The position numbers and the translations under genes were made by a program. A stretch of DNA of 64,000 bases from DASUCS01 sp041166385 (GTDB lineage Bacteria > Actinomycetota > Acidimicrobiia > Acidimicrobiales > JACDCH01), in NCBI GenBank assembly GCA_041166385.1, contig JBEEFW010000123.1, forward strand, positions 23,108-87,107, in the 5' to 3' direction. The first letter of the stretch is position 1; every line of letters begins with the position of its first letter. The notes beneath the pieces were generated by a model. That model saw only the letters and a list, made by a program, of their open reading frames with translations. It did not search any database and had not been told where the DNA came from. Positions 8,532-16,776 of this stretch are shown piece after piece.

Positions 8532-8605
8532 GCAATCTCCTTCCCCGGTTTGCACGATGCGTGAGCCGCCGAGGGACTTGCTAGTTGATCACTAGGAGGT
8601 ACGAG

Positions 8606-9844
8606 GTGGCGCTCGCTTCTTTGATCGAGTCAGTACTCGGTTCAGATCTGCCGATCGCCGTCCGAGGCTACGACGGCAGCGCGCTGGGTCCTCCCGACGC
8701 ACCGGCCACGATCGTCCTGCGATCGCGGGACGCATTGCGCCGAATCGTCACGACACCGGGCGAGCTCGGCTTCGCGCGGGCGTACGTCTCGGGCGAGCTC
8801 GACGTCGAGGGCGACATCTACGCGGCGTTGGCGTTGCGCGATCGGCTCCCTGAGGTACGCCTCTCCCCTGGGCAACTCCTCGCGGCGGCACGAGAAGTCG
8901 GTATCCGCAACCTGCGTCCGATGACACCGCCACCGGAAGAAGCACGGCTGAAGGGACGGCGGCACAGCCTGGACCGCGACCGTGCCGCTGTCAGCCATCA
9001 CTACGACGTGTCGAACGACTTCTACCGGCTGATCCTTGGGCCGTCGCTCACCTACTCGTGCGCGGTGTTCACGAGCGACGCCACGACACTGGAGCAGGCT
9101 CAGGCCAACAAGTACGAGCTCGTCTCGCGCAAGCTGGGCTTGCGCGAAGGCCACCGGCTCCTCGATGTCGGCTGTGGCTGGGGCGGCATGGCGTTGCACG
9201 CCGCCGAGCACCATGGCGTCCACGCCGTCGGCGTCACCGTCGCCGATCGACAAGCTGACCTCGCGTCAAAGCGCGCGGCTGACGCCGGCCTCGTCGATCA
9301 CGTCGAGATCCGGAATCAGGACTACCGGCTCGTCGACGACGGACCGTTCGACGCGATTTCGTCCATCGGCATGTTCGAGCATGTCGGCGAAGCGCGCCTC
9401 GCGGAGTACTTCGGCCATCTCTTCGAGCTGTTGCAACCGGGCGGAAGGCTGCTGAACCACGGCATCAGCCGGCCGCCCGGCGAGGAGGCGCGCTTCTCGC
9501 GCAACAGCTTCATCGACCACTACGTCTTCCCCGATGGAGAGTTGCACGAGGTCGGACGCGTGGTGTCGATCATGCAGGCGGCGGGGTTCGAAGTTCGGCA
9601 CGTCGAGTCGCTGCGCGAGCACTACGCCATGACGCTCCGGCAGTGGGTTGCGAACCTCGAGGAGAACTGGGACGACGCCGTCGGGCTCGTCGGAGTCGCG
9701 CGAGCGCGCATCTGGCGGCTGTACATGGCGGGCTCCGCGATCAACTTCGAAGCGAACCGATCGCAGATCCATCAGGTGCTCGGCGTGAAGCCCGCGGGTG
9801 TCCGATCCGAGATGCCGTTGCGGCCAGACTGGGAGCTTGCGTAG
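8606..9844 (+). CDS. Cyclopropane-fatty-acyl-phospholipid synthase family methyltransferase
   Basis: A 412-residue SAM-dependent methyltransferase of the CFA/mycolic-acid cyclopropane synthase family, which transfers a methyl(ene) group to the double bond of acyl chains in membrane lipids. Visible are the N-terminal CFA-type domain (1-125), SHHYDVSNDFY (130-140), the SAM-binding LLDVGCGWGG (185-194), SSIGMFEHVG, and the C-terminal helical part with QWVANLEENW. The start is the GTG at 8606, with a perfect AGGAGGT at 8594-8600, five bases upstream. A TTG further upstream would place this Shine-Dalgarno inside the gene. It may cyclopropanate or 10-methylate fatty acids; which is not decidable here. 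Confidence 0.9.
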   Translation: MALASLIESVLGSDLPIAVRGYDGSALGPPDAPATIVLRSRDALRRIVTTPGELGFARAYVSGELDVEGDIYAALALRDRLPEVRLSPGQLLAAAREVGIRNLRPMTPPPEEARLKGRRHSLDRDRAAVSHHYDVSNDFYRLILGPSLTYSCAVFTSDATTLEQAQANKYELVSRKLGLREGHRLLDVGCGWGGMALHAAEHHGVHAVGVTVADRQADLASKRAADAGLVDHVEIRNQDYRLVDDGPFDAISSIGMFEHVGEARLAEYFGHLFELLQPGGRLLNHGISRPPGEEARFSRNSFIDHYVFPDGELHEVGRVVSIMQAAGFEVRHVESLREHYAMTLRQWVANLEENWDDAVGLVGVARARIWRLYMAGSAINFEANRSQIHQVLGVKPAGVRSEMPLRPDWELA

Positions 9845-11192
9845 GGGGATCAGCTTCGACCGCCTGACGGTCTCGCTTCTGTTCATCGCGCTGTTCGCAC
9901 GCGCGTGTCACTCGCCCGCGCAGAACGACACGTGGTGGCACCTCCGAGCAGGCGAGGACATCTGGCACGGGTGGTTTCCGACGAGCGAGCAGTGGTCGTT
10001 CACCGCGCACGGGCGGTTCTGGCCGGACCACGAATGGTTGTCGCAGGCGATCTTCTACGCACTCCACACCATCGGCGGCATGGCCGCGGTCACTTTGTAC
10101 GTCGCGCTCGCCGTCGTGTGCACCTACGCGCTGCTCTGGCGACTCATGGGCGGGTCGGTCCGCCGCCGGGCCATCCTCCTCGTGGCCACGTTGCCGGCCA
10201 CGTTCATCACGTCGGCAGTACGCCCCCAGGTTGCGAGCCTGCTGTTGCTGCTTGTCGTCGCGACACTGCTCGTGGAGCGTCGCTTCCGTCTCCTTCCGCT
10301 GGTCTTCCTGTTGTGGGCCAACCTGCACGGCGCATTCGTCCTCGGTGCGCTCGTGCTCGTCGTCGCCGTGGTGATCGCCTTCGTGTGGGAACGCCCTCTC
10401 GTACGCCCGCTGGCGGTGGCCACAGCACTGAGTGGGATCGCCACGGTGCTCACGCCCCTCGGCCCGCGGGTCATCACGCTCGTACTCGGCATGACCAACG
10501 AGGTGGACATCGTCGAGTGGCGTCCGGCGTGGGACACCATGCCCGCGGGCGCGATCCTCTCGGTCGTCGCAATTGGCCTGGCGATCGCGTGGCGGGCCAG
10601 ACCGCCTGTCCAGTGGGAGGACAGGGTGCTCGCGGGCGGATCGGTCGCGCTGCTTCCGCTGGCGGTGCGGTACAGCCGCGTGATCCCGATGTTCATCGTG
10701 ATCGCGTTGCCGTTGATCGCGCGGGCGTGGGAATCCCGTCGGCCGCACAGAACGACCGCCGACGATTCGAGCATCCTGCACAGCGCGGCGGTCGCGGCCA
10801 CCGCGTTCGTCGCGGCGGTGTGGGTCGTGTCGTCATGGGTGGGACCGGACCGCTCGCTCGCCTGGAAGCCGCTCCCCGCGGCGGCGACGCAGGCGGTGCG
10901 CGCGTGCGGACAGCCGCTCTACAACCGCTTCGACGACGGCGGCTACCTCATCTGGTTCGCCCCGGATGTTCCGGTGTTCATCGACAGTCGTGTCGATCCG
11001 TTCCCGAAGGAGTTCCTGCACGATCAGATCCGCAACGAGAGCACCGGGGACTACAAGGCGACGTTCGCCGAGTGGCACATCGGCTGCGCGCTGCTGCCGC
11101 CCAAGTCGTCGACCGCGCAGCGACTGCAGCAGGATGGCTGGCCCGTGACGTATCGAGATGCTGACTGGCTCGTGCTCCAGCACCCTTCATGA
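9837..11192 (+). CDS. Multi-pass membrane protein, GT-C-like
   Basis: An integral membrane protein of about 451 residues with roughly ten hydrophobic segments. Near the N-terminus it has QNDTWWHLRAGEDIW and DHEWLSQAIFY, a signature I associate with GT-C-fold-like membrane proteins of unknown function. A soluble C-terminal portion contains YNRFDDGGYLIWFAPDVPVF and IDSRVDPFP. Acidic residues in the first loop (NDTWW) would match the GT-C catalytic aspartate. The start is uncertain: a TTG at 9837 overlapping the upstream stop is the most economical choice. The stop overlaps the next gene's ATG by 4 bp. Confidence 0.7.
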   Translation: MRRGISFDRLTVSLLFIALFARACHSPAQNDTWWHLRAGEDIWHGWFPTSEQWSFTAHGRFWPDHEWLSQAIFYALHTIGGMAAVTLYVALAVVCTYALLWRLMGGSVRRRAILLVATLPATFITSAVRPQVASLLLLLVVATLLVERRFRLLPLVFLLWANLHGAFVLGALVLVVAVVIAFVWERPLVRPLAVATALSGIATVLTPLGPRVITLVLGMTNEVDIVEWRPAWDTMPAGAILSVVAIGLAIAWRARPPVQWEDRVLAGGSVALLPLAVRYSRVIPMFIVIALPLIARAWESRRPHRTTADDSSILHSAAVAATAFVAAVWVVSSWVGPDRSLAWKPLPAAATQAVRACGQPLYNRFDDGGYLIWFAPDVPVFIDSRVDPFPKEFLHDQIRNESTGDYKATFAEWHIGCALLPPKSSTAQRLQQDGWPVTYRDADWLVLQHPS

Positions 11193-11953
11193 GCGGATCG
11201 TTCGCGTTCCTCGACTGGCCCGGGCCGATCCCGCTCGCACACCGAGGCGGCGCGTCCGAAGCGCCCGAGAACACGATGCCGGCGTTCGAGCACGCCGTGC
11301 GCCTCGGCTTTCGCTACATCGAGACCGACGTGCACGTCACCTCCGACGGCGTCTTGCTCGCGTTCCACGACGACGTGCTCGATCGCGTCACCGACGGCCA
11401 CGGCCGCATCGACGCCCTGCCGTGGTCGGTGGTGCAGCAGGCGAAGGTCGACGGGCGCGAGGCGATTCCGCTGTTGGAGGATCTGCTCGGCGCGTTCCCC
11501 GACGTTCGGGTGAACATCGACCCGAAGCACGACGGTGCCGTGGCGCCGTTGGTCGAGGTGTTGCAGCGGTGCCAGGCCGTCGACCGCGTGTGCATCGGCG
11601 CGTTCAGCGACCGGCGCCTGTCGCGTGTGCGCACGATGCTCGGGCCGTCCGTGTGCACGTCGCTCGGGCCGCGCGGCATTGCCCGACTCCGCAGCGCGTC
11701 GTACGGCGTGCCCGTCGGCCGTTTGCCGTCGCCGTGTGCGCAGGTGCCCACCGGGGCCAAGGGCGTGACCCTCGTCGACAAGCGGTTCGTCAACGAGACG
11801 CACAAGCGCGGCATGAAAGTCCACGTGTGGACCATCGACGACCGCAACGAGATGATCCGACTCCTCGACCTCGGCGTCGACGGGATCATGACCGACCGAC
11901 CCGCCGTGCTGCGCGAGGTCCTCGAGTCCCGCAACCAGTGGTTCACGACGTGA
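11189..11953 (+). CDS. Glycerophosphodiester phosphodiesterase
   Basis: A 254-residue GDPD-family TIM-barrel enzyme that hydrolyses glycerophosphodiesters to glycerol-3-phosphate and an alcohol. The catalytic His18 (LAHRGG), the metal ligands Glu45 and Asp47 (IETDVHVTSDG) and His60 (LAFHDD) are present, as are VWTIDD and GVDGIMTDRP near the C-terminus. No signal peptide, so it probably works in the cytoplasm on deacylated phospholipids. The start ATG overlaps the upstream stop (ATGA), and the stop overlaps the next GTG (GTGA), so it sits inside a coupled run. Confidence 0.92.
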   Translation: MSGSFAFLDWPGPIPLAHRGGASEAPENTMPAFEHAVRLGFRYIETDVHVTSDGVLLAFHDDVLDRVTDGHGRIDALPWSVVQQAKVDGREAIPLLEDLLGAFPDVRVNIDPKHDGAVAPLVEVLQRCQAVDRVCIGAFSDRRLSRVRTMLGPSVCTSLGPRGIARLRSASYGVPVGRLPSPCAQVPTGAKGVTLVDKRFVNETHKRGMKVHVWTIDDRNEMIRLLDLGVDGIMTDRPAVLREVLESRNQWFTT

Positions 11954-12273
11954 ACGAGGACGCACAGCGCTATCTCGCGGGCCAGGTCGCCATGGCGCGC
12001 GCGCAACTGGCGCGACCGGCCGACGCCGAGGAGCACAAGCGGGCGACGCTGCAGAGTTTCAGCGCGGGGCTTCGCGCCCTTCAAGCGACGAACGCGATCA
12101 CTACCGAGGAACAGGACGACTGGACCAATCGCATGCTCGTGGCGCTTGGCGAGGAGCCGATGGAGCCGTTGCCCGATGTCGGACCCAACGTCACAGTGAT
12201 GCGCGCGGTCGAGCGACACGGCACCGACGACACCAGCGCCCGGCGCCCCCGGTCGCACGATTCCTGCGAGTGA
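11950..12273 (+). CDS. Unknown small soluble protein
   Basis: Unrecognised 107-residue, mostly helical and charged protein (MNEDAQRYLAGQVAMA at the start, with ATLQSFSAGLRALQATNAIT in the middle). The GTG start overlaps the stop of the phosphodiesterase gene by 4 bp, and its stop overlaps the next GTG in the same way. This, and the G/C third-position bias, support a real gene rather than a chance frame. The final 25 residues (from about GTDD) are low complexity. Confidence 0.6.
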   Translation: MNEDAQRYLAGQVAMARAQLARPADAEEHKRATLQSFSAGLRALQATNAITTEEQDDWTNRMLVALGEEPMEPLPDVGPNVTVMRAVERHGTDDTSARRPRSHDSCE

Positions 12274-12683
12274 TTCCCGGGCCCGATGTCGAAGTCGAGG
12301 TGCGCGGTGGGAGGGCACGCGTTCTGGCGATCGAGCTGTACGACAACTCTGTCGCGGTCACATGGCGCCTGGCGCCGACGCCCGACTTCGATGCGCTCGA
12401 CGCATTCGCGCTCGCGGCAACCGACCGTGACACCGACGGACTGCCGCCCCGTGATCGGGAACGCATCCAGGACATCGTGCGCCGAGGACTCGAGCGAAAT
12501 CACCTACACCAGGTCGGCCTCACCGACGACGTCGGCACGGAGTACACCGCCGCCGGCTCCGGATGGAGCGGCGGAATGAACGAGATGCACGGCCGGGCGA
12601 CGTTCTGGTCCGCAGTGCCCGACCGCGCCAGCGTGCTGTACGTCGAGCTCCTCGGCGCTCGGTTCGAGGCGCCGGTCACCTGA
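12270..12683 (+). CDS. Unknown soluble protein
   Basis: Unrecognised 137-residue protein starting at a GTG that overlaps the previous stop. It looks beta-rich at both ends (IPGPDVEVEVRGGRARVLAIEL and ASVLYVELLG) with a helical middle. The pattern is like the small actinobacterial proteins that resemble immunoglobulin-like or NTF2-like sandwiches, but no family is recognised. It is the last member of the overlapping run that starts at 9837, and the following gene starts 40 bases later with its own ribosome binding site. Confidence 0.6.
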   Translation: MIPGPDVEVEVRGGRARVLAIELYDNSVAVTWRLAPTPDFDALDAFALAATDRDTDGLPPRDRERIQDIVRRGLERNHLHQVGLTDDVGTEYTAAGSGWSGGMNEMHGRATFWSAVPDRASVLYVELLGARFEAPVT

Positions 12684-12723
12684 AGCGGGGTAGCGATCTC
12701 GCTGAATGGGGTAGGGGCGGACC

Positions 12724-13398
12724 ATGACCGCGCTTCTCCCGAGCGACAAGCGGAAGGTCGCCGCCGCCAAACGACGGTTCCGCATGTTCTATCCAGGCGG
12801 GTTCCACGACGAGGACTACGTCGTCATGGAGCGCTTGTACAAGTGGGACGCACACCGCGCGTGGGCAAAGGTGCTGGCGCGAGAGGACTTCGACGCGATG
12901 TTGCGCGCCAGCCGCTACGAGGAGATCGCCGCGGCCGCAGTCAAGATCGAGTCGCGGACGAACCTGCTCTTCTCGTTCGAGAAGATGGCGATTCGCGACG
13001 CGGTCAACTCACCGAGCGGAGCGAAGGAATTTGCCGCCGGTCTGTACGACTGGCTGTATGGCCACGGCGGCGAGAAGTCCAAGTTCGAACGCTGGTGCCA
13101 GACGGTCGCGGAACTCCCCCGGCGGCAGACCCGTGTCGCGACGTGGCCGGTCGTCACCGTGTTCGGCTTCATCGCCAGACCGAAGGTGCACATCTTCCTG
13201 AAGCCAAACGTGACTCGTCTGGCCGCGGACCGCTACGGGTTCGACTTTCAGTACCAGTCACGGCCGCAATGGGGCCCGTACGCCAGTCTGCTCGACTTCG
13301 CCAAGACGCTCCGCCGGGATCTCGCGGACTGGCGACCGCGGGACATGATCGACATCCAGTCGTTCATCTGGGTACTCGGTTCGAGCGAGTACGACTGA
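12724..13398 (+). CDS. Conserved-looking protein of unknown function
   Basis: Unrecognised 224-residue soluble protein. Aromatic-rich segments (FRMFYPGGFHDEDYV, ERLYKWDAHRAW) are followed by FEKMAIRDAV, a middle block containing FERWCQTVAELPRR and WPVVTVFGFIARP, and a C-terminal MIDIQSFIWVLGS. The density of aromatic and charged residues is that of a globular, probably widely conserved protein. I recall the C-terminal block from unannotated actinobacterial and proteobacterial proteins but cannot name a function. ATG start with GGGGCGG upstream. The 3' end is convergent with the FAD-linked oxidase gene, 4 bases apart. Confidence 0.7.
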   Translation: MTALLPSDKRKVAAAKRRFRMFYPGGFHDEDYVVMERLYKWDAHRAWAKVLAREDFDAMLRASRYEEIAAAAVKIESRTNLLFSFEKMAIRDAVNSPSGAKEFAAGLYDWLYGHGGEKSKFERWCQTVAELPRRQTRVATWPVVTVFGFIARPKVHIFLKPNVTRLAADRYGFDFQYQSRPQWGPYASLLDFAKTLRRDLADWRPRDMIDIQSFIWVLGSSEYD

Positions 13399-13402
13399 GC
13401 AG

Positions 13403-14764
13403 CTACGGGAGCAGCACGTTCGGGTTGAGTATCCCGGCGGGGTCCAATGCTCGTTTGATGGCCCGCATCGCGTCTATCTCCGCAGCCGACCGGTTGAGGT
13501 GCAGCCAACGCTTCTTTGCGGTGCCGATGCCGTGCTCGGCCGAGATGCTCCCGCCCTTTTCCGCCACGAGGCCGAGCACCGCGGCGTCGATGCGCTCGTC
13601 GTCGGGCGCGACCCCGGTGACGTTCACGTGGAGGTTGCCGTCGGCGGCATGCCCGAACAGCCACACCCGCGCCGCCGGCTCGACGACGGCAACTCGCAGC
13701 TTGACCTCGTCGACGAACGCCGCGAGCGCACCGGCCGGCAGGGTGACGTCGAGCTTGTGCGGCGGACCTATCTGGTTGAGCGCTTCCGTATGTGCTTCGC
13801 GGTACCGCCACAGGTCGGCACGCCGACCGGCGTCGGTGGCCACCGCCACGTCGACCGGATCCAGGTGCGAGACCGCTGACGCAAACGCGTCGGATGGATC
13901 GACTCGGTCAGCGCACTCGACCAACAGATACGCGGCAGCATCGGACAGCGGCGGCGGCAACCCGAAGGTCGCACACACGAGCGCGAGCCCATCGGTGAAG
14001 AACAGCTCAGCCGCTTCGACTGACGGCAGCGTGCGGCGCAACTGGGCGCACGCCGCGAGCGCGCCATCGACGGAGTCGAAGCCGAGCAACGCAACCACGC
14101 GCTCGTCGAAGCGCGGCACCAGTCGGAGTCGCGCGGCGGTGACGATGCCCAGCGTGCCCTCGCTCCCGCACAACAGGGACGGAAGGTGGTAGCCGGTGTT
14201 GTCCTTGATCAGGCCGTCGAGATGCGAGATCACCGAGCCGTCGCCCAACACGGCCTCGACGCCGGACAGCTGCGCGCGCGTGTCGCCATAGCGGGCCACC
14301 TTCGAGCCGCCTGCGTTCGTCGCGATCGATCCCCCGACAGTGGCCGTGTCGCGCGCGCCCCAGTCGACGCCGTAGTCCCACCCGCCATCACGCGCCGCCC
14401 GCTGTGTGCCTGCGATCGTGGCACCCGCGCCCGCGGTCAGTTGCCCCGCCACGTCGTCGACGGGCGACACCGAATCCAGCCGGCGCAGCGACAGCACGAT
14501 CTCGCCGTCGAGGGGAACGCTGCCGCCGACGAGCCCGGTGTTGCCGCCCTGCGGCACGATCGCGACACCGTTGGCGGCGCACCACGTGACCACGGCGCTG
14601 ACCTCTTCGGTGGAGCCTGGGCGGACGACGGCGTCCGTCGATCCTGCGAAGCGTCCGGTCCAGTCGACGGTATAGCTCTCGGTGACCGACGGATCGGTCA
14701 GCACGTGCGCCGCGCCGACGATCGAGCGAAGTTCGTGGAGGGTCAGCGCGATCGTTCGAGCCAA
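13403..14764 (-). CDS. FAD-linked oxidase (GlcD/D-2-hydroxyacid dehydrogenase type)
   Basis: A 453-residue flavoprotein of the VAO/PCMH family that oxidises a D-2-hydroxyacid such as glycolate or D-lactate. The N-terminal FAD-binding domain has VPQGGNTGLVGGSVPLDG and TVGGSIATNAGGSKVARYG. The C-terminal domain has VWLFGHAADGNLHVN and ISAEHGIGTAKK, with histidines that in relatives bind a metal. Both domains are complete. The start is a TTG at 14764, inside the 3' end of the NudC gene (22-bp overlap), so the two genes are translationally linked. The exact substrate cannot be read from sequence. Confidence 0.88.
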   Translation of the reverse strand: MARTIALTLHELRSIVGAAHVLTDPSVTESYTVDWTGRFAGSTDAVVRPGSTEEVSAVVTWCAANGVAIVPQGGNTGLVGGSVPLDGEIVLSLRRLDSVSPVDDVAGQLTAGAGATIAGTQRAARDGGWDYGVDWGARDTATVGGSIATNAGGSKVARYGDTRAQLSGVEAVLGDGSVISHLDGLIKDNTGYHLPSLLCGSEGTLGIVTAARLRLVPRFDERVVALLGFDSVDGALAACAQLRRTLPSVEAAELFFTDGLALVCATFGLPPPLSDAAAYLLVECADRVDPSDAFASAVSHLDPVDVAVATDAGRRADLWRYREAHTEALNQIGPPHKLDVTLPAGALAAFVDEVKLRVAVVEPAARVWLFGHAADGNLHVNVTGVAPDDERIDAAVLGLVAEKGGSISAEHGIGTAKKRWLHLNRSAAEIDAMRAIKRALDPAGILNPNVLLP

Positions 14765-15513
14765 TCGTCGATGAGGCGGCGGGCGATGCTGATTCCCGGC
14801 GGGATCGCCGGAAGATCATCAGCCTTGAACCACTGCGCGTCGACGATCTCCGTCGGATCGATGACGATGTCGCCGTCCGTCCAGTCGGCGTTGAACCCGA
14901 GCATCAACGAATGCGGGAACGGCCACGGCTGGCTGGCCCAGTACCGCACGTTGTCGATCTCGACGCCGACCTCCTCACGCACCTCACGATGCACCGCCTC
15001 CTCGAGCGTCTCGCCAGGCTCGACGAAACCAGCGAGACAGCTGTACATCGGAATCGGGAACGTGCGCCCTCTCGCCAGCAGCGCGCGACCGTCGTCGCGC
15101 TCGATGAGCGTGATGATCGCGGGAGCCAGCCGAGGGAACGCGAGCAGGCCACAGGCGGGGCAGCGGCGCGCCCGCTCACCCATCGCCTCCTCCGTCGGTG
15201 TCGCGCAGCGTCCGCAGAACCGGTGCGTGCGCTCCCACTCGACGAGCTGCACGGCGCGTCCGGCGATCGTGAACGTGATGTCGTCGACCTGTCCCCACAG
15301 GCCCATGAGTGGCACTGCGCCCGTGCCGGGCTCGTCGTCGACGGCGAGGGCCCAGCAGGGACGATCGTCGAGCGTGCCGAGGAAGATCGCGCCGTCGAGC
15401 TCGTGATCACTCTCCTCCGCCACGAGGATCGTGCCGGCGCCGACGACGAACACGAGAGGCTCGCCCCGCTCGTCGGGAGCGTGCATGTGGGGAATGAACC
15501 GTCCGGGCTTCAC
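14743..15513 (-). CDS. nudC: NAD(+) diphosphatase NudC
   Basis: A 256-residue Nudix hydrolase that splits NAD(H) into NMN(H) and AMP; family members also remove NAD caps from RNA. The four zinc-binding cysteines are Cys100, Cys103, Cys118 and Cys121 (FCGRC and CPACG). The Nudix box (GFVEPGETLEEAVHREVREE, about 162-181) is complete, and the SQPWPFP motif (194-200) diagnostic of NudC follows. Length matches the family. GTG start at 15513. It lies between the aminotransferase gene upstream and the FAD-linked oxidase downstream, all on the minus strand. Confidence 0.95.
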   Translation of the reverse strand: MKPGRFIPHMHAPDERGEPLVFVVGAGTILVAEESDHELDGAIFLGTLDDRPCWALAVDDEPGTGAVPLMGLWGQVDDITFTIAGRAVQLVEWERTHRFCGRCATPTEEAMGERARRCPACGLLAFPRLAPAIITLIERDDGRALLARGRTFPIPMYSCLAGFVEPGETLEEAVHREVREEVGVEIDNVRYWASQPWPFPHSLMLGFNADWTDGDIVIDPTEIVDAQWFKADDLPAIPPGISIARRLIDDWLERSR

Positions 15514-15528
15514 ACGCGGGAGGGTACG

Positions 15529-16776
15529 TCAGCGAGCGAGGGCCAGCGCAGTGGTGAGGATGGCCAGCCCGTGGTCGAGCTCATCGTCCGTGATCGTGAG
15601 GGGCGGGATCAAACGCAGCACGTTGTCGTTCGGACCGCACGTGAGCACGAGCAACCCTTCGTCGAAGCACTGCCGTTGCACGGCCGCGGCGGCCTGGGCG
15701 TCGCGCAGCTCGACACCGATCATCAGCCCGACCCCGCGCACGTCGCGCACGATGTCGGGGTTGGCCGCTCCGACCGCGGCCAACCGAGTGAGCGCGACGG
15801 CGCCGAGCAGCTGCGCCCGTTCGTAGCAGTGGCCCCGCTCGAGCGCGTCGAGCGTCGCGAGCGCGGCGGCACATGCGACCGGGTTGCCACCGAAGGTCGA
15901 GCCGTGCGTGCCTTGCGGCCAACGATCCATGAGCGAGCGGCCGGCGATGATCCCGCCGAGGGGCAAGCCCGACGCGATTCCCTTGGCGAAGAGCACGACA
16001 TCCGGGCGTACGCCGAACGTCTCGGCGGCGAACGGCCGGCCGGTGCGTCCCATCCCCGACTGCACCTCGTCGAAGACGAGGACGATGTCGTGCGCCGAAC
16101 AACGCTCGCGCAGCCCGTCGAGCCACGCGGCGGGCGGCACGACGTAGCCGCCTTCGCCGAGCACCGGCTCGACGATCATGCAGCCGATCTGGCCGCGCTG
16201 TGCGGTGAGGACACCGTCGAGCGCGTCGAGCGCGCCCGGTACATCGCCGTACGGCACGTGGAAGACCATCGGAAGCAGCGGTTCGTAGCCGTCGCGGTAC
16301 TTCGACTTCGTGGACGTGAGCGTGGTGGCCGCGAGCGTGCGGCCGTGGAAGCCGCCGGAGAAGGCGATCACGCCGCCGCGACCGGTGACCTTGCGCGCCA
16401 ACTTCAACGCGCCGTCGACGGCCTCCGCTCCGGAGTTCGAGAAGAACACGCGCGGCTCATCGATGAACGGAACCAGTGCACCCAGGCGCTCGGCCAGCTC
16501 GATCGCCGGCTGGTGGCGGGTGACGACAGATGTGTGGATCAGCGCGCGCGCTTGCCGCTCGATAGCGGCGACGACGAGTGGATGGCAGTGTCCGACGTTC
16601 GTGACGCCGATGCCCGACCCGAAGTCGAGGAAGCGTCGGCCCTCCACGTCGGTGATCCAGCAGCCTTCGCCGCGCTCGGCCACGATCTCGAAGTAGCCGG
16701 GCAGCACGCCGGCCATCGCACTGTCGTACCGTTCGAGCCAGTCCACTGTCCGCGTCGAGTGGTCGACCGCGCTCAC
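15529..16776 (-). CDS. Class III aminotransferase (4-aminobutyrate/omega-amino acid type)
   Basis: A 415-residue PLP enzyme that moves the terminal amino group of an omega-amino acid to a 2-oxo acid. The PLP lysine is Lys265 (LFAKGIASG), the PLP-ring aspartate is Asp236 (VFDEVQSGMG), and the phosphate-binding NSGAEAVDGALKLAR (114-128) is intact. It overlaps the upstream aldehyde dehydrogenase by 4 bp (GTGA). The pair fits a two-step route, deamination of an amino acid or diamine to a semialdehyde and oxidation to the acid, as in GABA (GabT/GabD) or lysine degradation. Which substrate is used is inference. Confidence 0.9.
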   Translation of the reverse strand: MSAVDHSTRTVDWLERYDSAMAGVLPGYFEIVAERGEGCWITDVEGRRFLDFGSGIGVTNVGHCHPLVVAAIERQARALIHTSVVTRHQPAIELAERLGALVPFIDEPRVFFSNSGAEAVDGALKLARKVTGRGGVIAFSGGFHGRTLAATTLTSTKSKYRDGYEPLLPMVFHVPYGDVPGALDALDGVLTAQRGQIGCMIVEPVLGEGGYVVPPAAWLDGLRERCSAHDIVLVFDEVQSGMGRTGRPFAAETFGVRPDVVLFAKGIASGLPLGGIIAGRSLMDRWPQGTHGSTFGGNPVACAAALATLDALERGHCYERAQLLGAVALTRLAAVGAANPDIVRDVRGVGLMIGVELRDAQAAAAVQRQCFDEGLLVLTCGPNDNVLRLIPPLTITDDELDHGLAILTTALALAR

